A DNA stretch of 64,000 bases from PCC-10605 sp964409355 (lineage in GTDB: Bacteria > Cyanobacteriota > Cyanobacteriia > Cyanobacteriales > Cyanobacteriaceae). Each line of letters begins with the position of its first letter. Position 1 is the stretch's first letter. Of the stretch, positions 36,303 through 44,748 are shown in pieces. The translations under genes and the position numbers were made by a program. The DNA lies in NCBI GenBank assembly GCA_964409355.1, contig CAYPDC010000001.1, positions 19,426-83,425 on the forward strand, given 5' to 3'. Under the pieces are notes generated by a model. That model made no database searches and was not told the DNA's origin. It saw nothing but the letters and a program-made list of their open reading frames with translations.

Positions 36303-37127
36303 TTACAGCAGACTATCCATTAATTCCATTATTTTGACGGCTTCGGCATGAATAGCATCTTTATCCTCTGTTTCCTTGCCGATAGCTGACTCTAATAAGC
36401 CTTTCATGGCAATTAACTTGAGACTGTTTTCGGCAAAAGTCCCAGCGATCGCATCCGCAGATTTAGTATAACCGATCGCGCCTAAGTCCATCAAAGCAGA
36501 TCGCCTCAATTGTAACTCTTTTCCTTGCAAAGCCGTAACAAGGATTTCTCCATAAGCGTCTTCTCCCGTCAGTTGATACATCGCCCTTGCAGAAGCATAG
36601 GCAACTTTAGGGATAGGATGATTTAAAAAGGGTTTGATCAAGTTTAGGGCATTTTTTGCCCTTAGTGTGCCTAAAGCCTCAATAATCGCCTCGTAGGGTT
36701 CATGGGGATGAGGTTTACCGATGGGTGTAGCCTTGCCATATTCCGTTAATTCTTCTCCTTCAACGGCACTTTTCAAAAGATTCATTAAAGGTGCGATCGC
36801 TATCTTATCTTGTAACATTTCTAAGGCTTGGGCGGCGGATTCTCTGACATAGTAATCATCACACTGCAAACACTGAATTAAGGGTTCAACGGCACGATTA
36901 AAACCTAATTTTCCGAGGGCTTTAGCGGCATTTCTCCGTAAGGGAAAACCACCGTCCGGGGCGCGATCTTCTTCGTCTTCTAAAGCCTGAATCAGAGCGT
37001 TTATGGCTTCATTGGTGGCGATTCTAAATTTACCTAACCACCAAGCGGCGTAGTATCTCATGCCTAAATCTTCTTTTTGAATTAAATTGGCGATCGCCTT
37101 TTCTGGGGTTAAATTTGCGTCTGTCAC
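36303..37127 (-). CDS. cpcE: Phycocyanobilin lyase subunit CpcE
   Basis: CpcE with CpcF attaches phycocyanobilin to the alpha subunit of phycocyanin. I set the start at GTG 37127 (274 residues), since the family begins near LTPEKAIANLIQKEDLGMRY. The TTG at 37268 adds 47 residues unlike CpcE. The body is HEAT-repeat: RYYAAWWLGKFR, DGGFPLRRNAAKALGKLG, YYVRESAAQALEML, QLRRSALMDLGAIGY and ENSLKLIAMKGLLES. cpcF and the cpcBA operon are not in the window. Confidence 0.9.
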   Translation of the reverse strand: MTDANLTPEKAIANLIQKEDLGMRYYAAWWLGKFRIATNEAINALIQALEDEEDRAPDGGFPLRRNAAKALGKLGFNRAVEPLIQCLQCDDYYVRESAAQALEMLQDKIAIAPLMNLLKSAVEGEELTEYGKATPIGKPHPHEPYEAIIEALGTLRAKNALNLIKPFLNHPIPKVAYASARAMYQLTGEDAYGEILVTALQGKELQLRRSALMDLGAIGYTKSADAIAGTFAENSLKLIAMKGLLESAIGKETEDKDAIHAEAVKIMELMDSLL

Positions 37128-37428
37128 GGTTTTTTTTGAGTAATGAGTAGAGGGTAATGTGATTCGTTGGGTGCTAATCTTAATTTTTGAGAACCACCCG
37201 TTCAGAACTTTGAAATCTGAATAACTGATGTTTTCTTGAGGGTTTAATTCCCCCCATTGTACTGCCAATTGACTCCATTTTCTAGGTGCTGTGAAGTAAC
37301 ATTATCATGGTGTTAATGCTAGAATAAATTTCAATGTGTTAGCATCTGAATAAACAGAAACTTTTCTTTTGTTAAAATAGACTAAAATTCAGACACCCTG
37401 TATCAAGTTTCAGACGAGTTAATAAAAT

Positions 37429-38694
37429 ATGAAAATTACAAAACGTGGACTAATTTTGGGAACAACAGCCTTAGCGGTTTCGAGTATTGCCATGACGGGC
37501 ATTGGTTTACAAGTTTCTAAAAGTCAAGCATTTTTTGAAGATAGTCCGAAAGAAATTGTTGACGAAGTATGGCAGGTTATTAATCGCCAATATGTCGATG
37601 CTACTTTTAACGGGGAGGATTGGCGACAGGTAAGAAATGAATTTTTAGATAAAGAATACAGTGATAAAGGACAAGCCTACGAAGCGGTAAAGGAGATGCT
37701 GAAAAGGCTAAATGACCCTTATACTCGTTTTATGGATCCTGAAGAATTTAAAAGTATGCAAATTGATACTTCAGGGGAATTGACAGGGGTAGGAATCCAA
37801 ATTACCAAAGAAGAAGAAACCCAAAATATAGTCGTTATATCTCCCATTGAGGACACCCCCGCCGCAGAGGCAGGGATCATCTCCAAAGATATTATCCGTA
37901 AAGTTGACGGCAAAAGTACCGAAGGTATGGAGTTAAATGATGTAGTATCTTTAATCAGAGGCAAACCCGGTACTGAGGTGACATTAACCATTGAAAGAGA
38001 GGGCAATACTCAAGATTATAAACTCACTAGAGCAAAAATTGAAATCCATCCCGTTCGTGCTAGAGTCGAAAATGCTCCTAATCTTGGTAAAATTGGCTAT
38101 ATTCGCTTAGTACAGTTTAGCGGTAATGCCACCCAAGAAATGAAAGATGCGATCAAGCTTGGGGAAAAAGAAAATGTGAGTGGTTATATCTTGGATCTGC
38201 GATCGAACCCCGGGGGGTTACTCTATTCTAGTGTGGAAATAGCCCGAATGTTTATTGATGAAGGTAGAATTGTCTCTACCGTTGACAGGGTGGGGGAAGT
38301 GGATGTTCATAACGCCAATGGTAGTGTTTTAACCAAAAAACCCATTGTTGTTTTAGTGGATGGAGGCTCTGCTAGTGCCAGTGAAATTCTTTCAGGAGCG
38401 TTACAAGACTACGATCGAGGCGTTGTGGTAGGTACACAAACCTTTGGGAAAGGGTTAGTACAATCTGTCAGAGGCTTAGGGGATGGTTCAGGATTAGCCG
38501 TCACCGTTGCCAAATATTTAACTCCCAAAGGCAGAGACATTAACAAAGAAGGTATAACTCCTGACATTGTTTATGAAATGACGGAAGAAGAAAGGGACGT
38601 TTTGCTCAAAGATCGAGATAAAATAGGCACGATCGATGATGCTCAATTCCGCAAGGCATTAGAAATACTTTCCCAAAAAGTAGCAAAAAAATAG
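37429..38694 (+). CDS. S41 carboxyl-terminal processing peptidase
   Basis: 421 residues with an N-terminal signal or anchor (about 5-27), so lumenal or periplasmic. A PDZ domain spans about 110-200. The catalytic Ser is S316 in GGSASASEIL and the general base K341 in TFGKGLVQS, 25 residues apart as in Tsp. One cyanobacterial member, CtpA, matures the D1 C terminus for oxygen evolution. Cyanobacteria have three paralogues (A, B, C) and I cannot say which this is. Confidence 0.93.
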   Translation: MKITKRGLILGTTALAVSSIAMTGIGLQVSKSQAFFEDSPKEIVDEVWQVINRQYVDATFNGEDWRQVRNEFLDKEYSDKGQAYEAVKEMLKRLNDPYTRFMDPEEFKSMQIDTSGELTGVGIQITKEEETQNIVVISPIEDTPAAEAGIISKDIIRKVDGKSTEGMELNDVVSLIRGKPGTEVTLTIEREGNTQDYKLTRAKIEIHPVRARVENAPNLGKIGYIRLVQFSGNATQEMKDAIKLGEKENVSGYILDLRSNPGGLLYSSVEIARMFIDEGRIVSTVDRVGEVDVHNANGSVLTKKPIVVLVDGGSASASEILSGALQDYDRGVVVGTQTFGKGLVQSVRGLGDGSGLAVTVAKYLTPKGRDINKEGITPDIVYEMTEEERDVLLKDRDKIGTIDDAQFRKALEILSQKVAKK

Positions 38695-38699
38695 AAAGC

Positions 38700-38760
38700 T
38701 CTCTTGCTTCTCGTCGGGATAAATTATTTCTTGAAAAAGGTGTCAGGTGGCAGGTGTTAG
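38700..38760 (+). repeat. Dispersed repeat, pair member 1
   Basis: TCTTGCTTCTCGTCGGGATA, AATTATTTCTTGAAAAAGGT, then GTGGCAGGTGTTAG. It matches 44438-44498 in the same orientation with a few changes. It lies between the peptidase and DevA-like genes. Confidence 0.7.
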
Positions 38761-38801
38761 AGAATTGCTTAATTCTTAATTCTTCCCACTTCCACGTCAA
38801 G

Positions 38802-39527
38802 ATGATTACCATAAGAGAAAATATCCGTAATAATTCTGAAAATATAGACAATAATAAAGTCGTAGAAATTAACAATTTGGACTTTTATTTTGGTCATGGC
38901 AATATCCGAAAACAAATACTATTTGATATTAATTTAACCCTGAAAAAAGGGGAAGTTGTGATCATGAAAGGTCCATCGGGTTCAGGTAAAACCACTCTTT
39001 TAACCTTAATGGGAGCTTTACGCAGTGCTAGTTATGGCAGTTTAAAAGTTTTTAATCAGGAATTAGTAAAAGCTACTGATAAACAGTTAATTAATACTCG
39101 CAGAAATATCGGTTATATTTTTCAAGCTCATAATTTATTAAACTCTCTTACTGCTATACAAAATGTGCAAATGTCTATGGAATTACACCCCCAATTTAGC
39201 CAAGAAGAAGTGAAAAAAAAATCGATGGAAATGTTAAATGCTGTTGGTTTAGGAGAGCATATAAACTACTATCCCGAAAATCTTTCTGGTGGTCAAAAAC
39301 AAAGGGTTGCGATCGCCCGTGCATTAGTCTCTCATCCAAAAATGGTATTAGCAGATGAACCCACTGCGGCACTAGATAGTAAATCAGGGCGAGATGTCGT
39401 GGAAATAATGCAAAAATTGGCGAGGGAGCAGGGTTGCACCATTCTCATTGTCACCCATGACGATCGCATCTTAGACATAGCAGAACGTATTATCGAACTA
39501 GAAGACGGCAAACTTATCAATATTTGA
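38802..39527 (+). CDS. devA: DevA-family ABC transporter ATP-binding protein
   Basis: 241 residues from ATG 38802 (the TTG at 38754 lies in intergenic-type sequence). Walker A GPSGSGKT, signature LSGGQKQRVAIARAL and Walker B MVLADEPTAALD are intact, with H-loop VTHDDR. LDFYFGHGNIRKQILFDINL at the N terminus is typical of DevA, the ATPase of the DevBCA lipid/glycolipid or siderophore-type exporter. No devB or devC lies beside it, so its membrane partners are elsewhere. Confidence 0.85.
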   Translation: MITIRENIRNNSENIDNNKVVEINNLDFYFGHGNIRKQILFDINLTLKKGEVVIMKGPSGSGKTTLLTLMGALRSASYGSLKVFNQELVKATDKQLINTRRNIGYIFQAHNLLNSLTAIQNVQMSMELHPQFSQEEVKKKSMEMLNAVGLGEHINYYPENLSGGQKQRVAIARALVSHPKMVLADEPTAALDSKSGRDVVEIMQKLAREQGCTILIVTHDDRILDIAERIIELEDGKLINI

Positions 39528-39676
39528 GGGAGGACTGATATCTTGCACATATCCGAAAACATCTCGGTTTTTAGGTTAAGAAAAATTTGTGACGAAAAAA
39601 GGGAAGGGGGAAAAGCAATTGCCATAAGTGCCAAAACCACATAGAATACCAATGATATTTGTTTTAATGATCAACG

Positions 39677-41020
39677 ATGCCCTTTGCCAAAATCTTAATT
39701 GCTAACCGAGGTGAAATTGCTTTAAGGATTATTCATAGTTGTGAAGAAATGGGGATTGCTACCGTAGCCGTACATTCTACCATCGATCGCCACGCCCTTC
39801 ATGTTAAATTAGCCGATGAGAGTGTTTGTATTGGACCACCTCCGAGTAATAAAAGTTATTTGAATATTCCCAATATTATTGCCGCCGCCTTAACCAGAGG
39901 TGCAGAAGCAATTCATCCGGGATATGGGTTTTTGGCTGAAAATGCCCGTTTTGCTCAAATTTGTGCGGATCACAATCTTCATTTTATCGGACCTTCTCCC
40001 GAAGCGATTACTGCGATGGGAGATAAATCCACCGCCAAAAAAACCATGCAAGAAGCAGGTGTACCAACGATTCCGGGAAGTAAAGGCTTAATTACCGATG
40101 AAGAAGAAGCCGCTAGAGTTGCCGCCGAGATTGGCTATCCTGTCATTATCAAAGCCACTGCTGGGGGAGGTGGTAGAGGAATGCGTTTTGTCTCCGATGA
40201 AACAGAATTGAGTCGTTTATTACGAGCAGCACAAGGAGAAGCAGAAGCAGCTTTTGGTAATGCCGGGGTTTATTTAGAGAAATTTATTGAGTTACCCCGT
40301 CATATCGAATTTCAGATCTTAGGGGATAGTTATGGTAATGTGGTTCATTTAGGAGAGAGAGACTGCTCTATTCAACGCCGTCATCAGAAATTATTAGAAG
40401 AAGCCCCCTCCCTTGCTCTTAATTCCGAATTAAGGCAGAAAATGGGAGACGCTGCCGTTAAAGCCGCTAAATCGATTAATTATGTCGGTGCCGGTACGGT
40501 AGAATTTTTGGTGGATAAATACGGTAATTTCTATTTCATGGAAATGAATACTCGTATTCAAGTAGAACATCCTGTAACAGAAATGATCACTGGTTTAGAT
40601 TTGATTAAAGAACAAATTGCGATCGCACAGGGAGAAAGATTAGCTTTTACTCAAGAACAAGTACAATTAAAAGGTCATGCGATCGAATGTCGGATTAACG
40701 CCGAAGATCCCGATCATGATTTTAGACCCAATCCGGGCAAGATCATCGCTTATTTGCCCCCCGGAGGTCCGGGTGTGAGGATGGACTCTTTTGTTTATCC
40801 TGACTACGAGATTCCCCCTTATTACGACTCTTTAATCGGTAAATTGATTGTTTGGGGTGAAGATAGAGACACCGCCATCAAACGCATGAAACGGGCATTG
40901 AGAGAATGTGCGATTACTGGAGTACAGACAACCATTAATTTTCATCAAAAAATTCTCAACCATCCTGAATTTTTGGCAGGGAATGTTTATACCAATTTTA
41001 TCGAGCAAAATTTATCCTAA
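39677..41020 (+). CDS. accC: Biotin carboxylase subunit of acetyl-CoA carboxylase
   Basis: 447 residues. AccC carboxylates biotin on AccB using ATP and bicarbonate, the first step of fatty-acid synthesis. The ATP-grasp motifs KATAGGGGRGMRFV and EKFIELPRHIEFQI, plus EMNTRIQVEHPVTEMI with its catalytic Glu and Arg, are intact. ECRINAEDPDHDFRP follows. The ATG at 39677 gives the standard N terminus FAKILIANRGEIALRIIHS. It stands alone, as accC often does in cyanobacteria. Confidence 0.98.
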   Translation: MPFAKILIANRGEIALRIIHSCEEMGIATVAVHSTIDRHALHVKLADESVCIGPPPSNKSYLNIPNIIAAALTRGAEAIHPGYGFLAENARFAQICADHNLHFIGPSPEAITAMGDKSTAKKTMQEAGVPTIPGSKGLITDEEEAARVAAEIGYPVIIKATAGGGGRGMRFVSDETELSRLLRAAQGEAEAAFGNAGVYLEKFIELPRHIEFQILGDSYGNVVHLGERDCSIQRRHQKLLEEAPSLALNSELRQKMGDAAVKAAKSINYVGAGTVEFLVDKYGNFYFMEMNTRIQVEHPVTEMITGLDLIKEQIAIAQGERLAFTQEQVQLKGHAIECRINAEDPDHDFRPNPGKIIAYLPPGGPGVRMDSFVYPDYEIPPYYDSLIGKLIVWGEDRDTAIKRMKRALRECAITGVQTTINFHQKILNHPEFLAGNVYTNFIEQNLS

Positions 41021-41094
41021 GTTCGGAGTCTGGAGTTAAAATTAACAGTTCAATATGCAAAATTAGCATAAAGAAAATAAATATTTATTTAGAT

Positions 41095-41136
41095 GTATCA
41101 ATAGCTACAAAACTAAAGTTAGACAGTGCTTAGGAT
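41095..41136 (+). promoter_or_regulatory. NtcA-activated promoter of glnA
   Basis: GTA-N8-TAC (41095-41108, GTATCAATAGCTAC) is the NtcA consensus. A -10 box TAGGAT (TAN3T) lies at 41131-41136, 22 bp after the site. This puts the NtcA centre at about -41.5 from a start near 41143, the class II arrangement. Confidence 0.88.
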
Positions 41137-41192
41137 AAACACTTGTGAGTAAGACATAAAAAGTAACGACAAGAAAAAAGGAGAAATAGTTA

Positions 41193-42614
41193 ATGCCCGG
41201 AACTCCCCAAGAAGTCTTGAAAATGATTCAAGATCAGAATATTAAAATGATCGACCTCAAATTTATCGATTTACCCGGCACTTGGCAACATTGTACATTC
41301 TACCACGATCAAATTGATGAGTCTTCCTTCGTCGATGGTGTAGCCTTTGACGGTTCAAGTATTCGTGGTTGGAAAGCGATTAATGATTCTGACATGGCAA
41401 TGGTTCCTGATCCTAGCACCGCATGGATCGATCCTTTCTATGCAGAACCCACTTTGAGTATGATTTGTCGTATCAAAGAGCCTCGTACTGGAGAATGGTA
41501 TTCCAGAGATCCTCGTAGTATTGCAGCGAAAGCGATCGAATACTTAGGTTCTACGGGTATCGGCGATACAGCTTATTTTGGTCCTGAAGCAGAATTTTTT
41601 GTTTTTGATGATGTCCGTTTTGATCAAACCGAGAACAAAGGTTACTACTATGTGGACAGTAAGGAAGGACGTTGGAATTCTGGGCGAGTGGAAGAAGGTG
41701 GGAATTTAGGATACAAACCGGGTTACAAACAAGGTTATTTCCCTGTTGCCCCCATGGATACCATGCAGGATATACGCACGGAAATGCTTTTAACTATGGC
41801 AGAATGTGGAGTTCCCATCGAAAAACATCACCATGAAGTAGCTACGGGGGGACAAAATGAGTTAGGAATCAGGTTTGCTACTTTAGTAGAATCTGCTGAT
41901 TATTTGATGACTTATAAGTATGTAGTTAAAAACGTTGCTAAAAAATACGGCAAAACTGCAACTTTCATGCCCAAACCTCTTTTCAATGATAATGGTTCTG
42001 GGATGCACACTCACCAATCTATTTGGAATCAAGGTGTGCCTCTGTTTGCAGGGGATCAATACGCTGGTTTAAGTGAAATGGCTTTATACTACATAGGAGG
42101 TATTTTAAAACACGCTCCCGCCCTTTTAGCCTTTACTAATCCTACCACTAACTCTTATAAGCGTCTAGTTCCGGGTTTTGAAGCTCCTGTTAACTTAGCT
42201 TACTCTCAAGGTAATCGTTCCGCTTCTGTGCGTATTCCTTTATCGGGACCGAATCCGAAAGCAAAACGTTTAGAGTTTCGTTGCCCTGATGCTACCAGTA
42301 ACCCTTATTTAGCCTTTGCGGCGATGCTTTGTGCTGGTATTGACGGTATTCAAAATAAAATCCACCCCGGTGAACCTTTGGACGTTGATATTTACGATCT
42401 TTCTCCTGAAGAATTAAGTAAAGTTCCTTCCACCCCCGGTTCTTTAGAACAGGCTCTCGAAGCCCTAGAGAATGATAGCGAATTTTTAACCAAAGGTGGT
42501 GTTTTTAGTGACGAGTTTATCAACAACTGGATTGAGTACAAGCTAGATAATGAGGTTAACCCTATGCGTCTGCGTCCCCATCCTTATGAGTTTGCCTTGT
42601 ATTATGACGTTTAA
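41193..42614 (+). CDS. glnA: Glutamine synthetase type I
   Basis: 473 residues. GlnA makes glutamine from glutamate and ammonia and is the entry point of nitrogen in cyanobacteria. Conserved blocks are FDGSSIRGWKAI, GPEAEFFVFDDV, NDNGSGMHTHQS (ATP/metal region) and EFRCPDATSNPYLAF. The C-terminal part lacks a clear adenylylation-site Tyr context that I can identify, as expected where inactivating factors take its place. An AAGGAG ribosome-binding site precedes the ATG, and an NtcA-type promoter precedes the gene. Confidence 0.98.
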   Translation: MPGTPQEVLKMIQDQNIKMIDLKFIDLPGTWQHCTFYHDQIDESSFVDGVAFDGSSIRGWKAINDSDMAMVPDPSTAWIDPFYAEPTLSMICRIKEPRTGEWYSRDPRSIAAKAIEYLGSTGIGDTAYFGPEAEFFVFDDVRFDQTENKGYYYVDSKEGRWNSGRVEEGGNLGYKPGYKQGYFPVAPMDTMQDIRTEMLLTMAECGVPIEKHHHEVATGGQNELGIRFATLVESADYLMTYKYVVKNVAKKYGKTATFMPKPLFNDNGSGMHTHQSIWNQGVPLFAGDQYAGLSEMALYYIGGILKHAPALLAFTNPTTNSYKRLVPGFEAPVNLAYSQGNRSASVRIPLSGPNPKAKRLEFRCPDATSNPYLAFAAMLCAGIDGIQNKIHPGEPLDVDIYDLSPEELSKVPSTPGSLEQALEALENDSEFLTKGGVFSDEFINNWIEYKLDNEVNPMRLRPHPYEFALYYDV

Positions 42615-42656
42615 TCTTAATCTTTTTTTTGTTTGATAACTTCTCTCTTTCTTTTG

Positions 42657-42679
42657 GAGGCATTTATGCCTCTTTTTTT
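42657..42679 (+). terminator. Intrinsic terminator of glnA
   Basis: GAGGCAT and ATGCCTC form a perfect 7-bp stem with a 2-nt loop, followed by seven T. It lies 43 bp after the glnA stop. Confidence 0.9.
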
Positions 42680-42837
42680 GTTTAGTTCAATATAGACATC
42701 TCCATAAAAGAGTTTTATTTAGTAATAAATCTGAGGTTATTTTGCGAGGCAAGTATTACCCCTTTTCCCCACCTCGTCAGAGGCTCATTACTCATTACTC
42801 AACCCTCACCGGCCAATGGACGCATTGAAAGCAAACC

Positions 42838-43143
42838 CTAATTAAGAGATGATTGCCAAATTTTCCAACCCCCAATACATAAAGTAATATTCCCAATAAC
42901 GGTAGTCAAAGCCTGAATGGTAACTAACCATTGCCATGATTGTGCATTGTCAAATAAATGCCATGTACAAGCACACATTGCACTAATTAAAGCGGGTAAC
43001 ATTCCATAAGCCAACCAATACCAACTGCGATCGCTGCTTACTTCTCCATAACGCCACACAAACCAAATTGCTGCCATCCATTCAATAACACTAGAAACAT
43101 GAACCATCCATGTAGCAACTGAAAGAGTGTGCATCATTATCAA
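42838..43143 (-). CDS. Ycf49-like DUF2499 membrane protein
   Basis: 101 residues with about three hydrophobic helices. HTLSVATWMVHVSSVIEWMA, WRYGEVSSDRSWYWLAYGML and CACTWHLFDNA are the conserved blocks of the DUF2499/Ycf49 family, found in cyanobacteria and plastids. Function is unknown. His and Trp residues at helix ends suggest a cofactor or lipid-facing role, which is speculation. The start could be M1 or M3 to M4. Confidence 0.82.
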   Translation of the reverse strand: MIMMHTLSVATWMVHVSSVIEWMAAIWFVWRYGEVSSDRSWYWLAYGMLPALISAMCACTWHLFDNAQSWQWLVTIQALTTVIGNITLCIGGWKIWQSSLN

Positions 43144-43195
43144 TCCTCAAATAAGCTAGTTTGTTGATTTTTATTTTAAATTCGAGCAATTTCTA

Positions 43196-44026
43196 TTATA
43201 TTGTTTTTCGAATTCTGGTGTAAAAATCCCTCATTACTTCGATAAAAGAACTATCTTGATACCAAAATTGAGGATAATCTCCTGCTTTTTTGATTACTAT
43301 AGCCGGAATAGCACTAGAGGAATTAGCTGGTAAATGCTTTGGTATTCTTTTTTCTCCTTGCCAAAATTCTTTTTGATTTAGGTTGCTATTAGCTGTTACT
43401 AAAATTGGTTTAGTATAATAGGACTCTACGGGTTCTGGCACTACATTCTCTGTGGTTAATCCTTGAGATAAAATTTGACCAAGGGGCGATCGCATCAATT
43501 CTTGATGAAGTTTCTCTCTGGAAAGTCCACGCAACTCAAATAGTAAAAAAGGATCTTGATCAACAGCTGAAGCGATAAGATAATAGACTCCAGCTATATG
43601 TTTACATGGATTAGACCAATCTGGGCAAGAACAATCTGTTTCAAAATCTTTACTATTATAGGGAAGTAAATGCAACTTGAATTTTTGAGCAAAAACTTCC
43701 TCTATGTTGTCTGGCATTTCATTCATTAACAATTTACTGACAAAACTGGCTTGAGAAGAAAGAAATGCGATCGCCCTTTCCCAGTCTTTCTCAGAAATTG
43801 GAGTTAAAGAGATTTGAGTTTTATATAAAGGTTCTTTATATACGCCAAAATAAAGATTAATTGAACCTCTAACTTTTGCTGTGATTTTTCCCTTAGTAAT
43901 TTTATACTCTTTAATTTTTCCATTATTGGCATAACTACGCCCCCGACTTAATCTGCCTGAATCAGTAAAAGATTCTAACGCTTCGATAAAACGTTGTCCC
44001 CACCATGTTTTGCTAAATTTACTCAT
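43196..44026 (-). CDS. SWIM zinc-finger protein
   Basis: I use ATG 44026 (276 residues), where the family sequence SKFSKTWWGQRFIEALESF begins. The upstream start at 44059 adds 11 poorly conserved residues. The SWIM motif CSCPDWSNPCKH (CxCx(n)CxH) lies near residue 140 and chelates zinc, as in proteins that partner SNF2 helicases or act in recombination. No helicase gene is adjacent. The C-terminal third is Pro/Asn-rich. The role is unknown. Confidence 0.85.
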   Translation of the reverse strand: MSKFSKTWWGQRFIEALESFTDSGRLSRGRSYANNGKIKEYKITKGKITAKVRGSINLYFGVYKEPLYKTQISLTPISEKDWERAIAFLSSQASFVSKLLMNEMPDNIEEVFAQKFKLHLLPYNSKDFETDCSCPDWSNPCKHIAGVYYLIASAVDQDPFLLFELRGLSREKLHQELMRSPLGQILSQGLTTENVVPEPVESYYTKPILVTANSNLNQKEFWQGEKRIPKHLPANSSSAIPAIVIKKAGDYPQFWYQDSSFIEVMRDFYTRIRKTI

Positions 44027-44198
44027 ACTACAAGAATTAGTAATGAACAATGATTGCACTTTATATTGTAAAACTTGATTTTCAAGAAACGTAATAAAAA
44101 TTTACATTTCCTTAAGAAAGGATAGCATTAACCACCAAAGATGATAATATAATCTACCAATTAGAAAAATCTAGTTTAGCAAGGAACTATTAATCACA

Positions 44199-44336
44199 AT
44201 GGAAGCAATGATGTTATTGGCTAAATTACCAGAGGCTTATGAAATTTTCAAGCCTTTAGTAGATGTGTTGCCTGTTATCCCCTTATTCTTCTTATTATTG
44301 GCTTTTGTCTGGCAAGCCGCCGTCGGTTTCAGATAA
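44199..44336 (+). CDS. psbK: Photosystem II protein PsbK
   Basis: 45 residues, and easily missed because it is short. After a brief N-terminal extension (MEAMMLLA), which is removed in the mature protein, comes KLPEAYEIFKPLVDVLPVIP and LFFLLLAFVWQAAVGFR, nearly invariant in PsbK. It is a single-helix subunit at the CP43 side of the photosystem II core. AAGGAA lies at about 44180-44185 as the ribosome-binding site. Confidence 0.98.
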   Translation: MEAMMLLAKLPEAYEIFKPLVDVLPVIPLFFLLLAFVWQAAVGFR

Positions 44337-44363
44337 ACTGCTTTTTTCATCTCTATCACACTA

Positions 44364-44399
44364 ACCCGTGTTGGTGAGTTAATCACGACATGGGTTTTT
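44364..44399 (+). terminator. Intrinsic terminator of psbK
   Basis: ACCCGTG...CATGGGT outer stem with a TGA/TCA inner stem, then TTTTTGTTTTTG. Confidence 0.8.
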
Positions 44400-44437
44400 G
44401 TTTTTGATAAAGAGTAGGGATTAGGAAAGTTTTTAGT

Positions 44438-44498
44438 TCTCTTACTTCTCGTCGTGAATAAATTATTCTTGAAAAAGGTTTCGGGTAGCAGGTGTTGG
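44438..44498 (+). repeat. Dispersed repeat, pair member 2
   Basis: CTTACTTCTCGTCGTGAATA, AATTATTCTTGAAAAAGGTT, then GTAGCAGGTGTTGG. Partner of 38700-38760. Confidence 0.7.
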
Positions 44499-44558
44499 GT
44501 TAGATTAAAACTGTTAATTTATAACAATTACATTTTTTAAAATAATTAAAATCATAGC

Positions 44559-44664
44559 TATAGCAATCAGGAATCATTATATGAGAAATTTCAACTAAAT
44601 TCCCCCTTTATTTAAGGAAGGTTAGGGGGGATAGTATTCTCACAACTCATGACTGATTGCTATA
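44559..44664. mobile_element. MITE-like 106-bp element with TATAGCAATC ends
   Basis: The left end TATAGCAATCAGGAATCAT, then ATGAGAAA, is inverse to the right end TTCTCACAACTCATGACTG then ATTGCTATA, imperfectly. The G-rich core repeat lies between, in the orientation opposite to the copy at 9772-9876. With the terminator and repeat just before it, this accounts for the 44337-44748 gap. Confidence 0.7.
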
Positions 44665-44748
44665 TCAAAGTTTACGTTAATTATTTTCCATTAATCTATC
44701 ATAACTACTATACAAGAGCCAAGTTCTTAAATTCTAAATTCCTTTGTT

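Noticed and set aside
37128..37268. N-terminal extension of CpcE from TTG 37268
   Set aside because: The extension is unlike CpcE, and the GTG at 37127 gives the family length.
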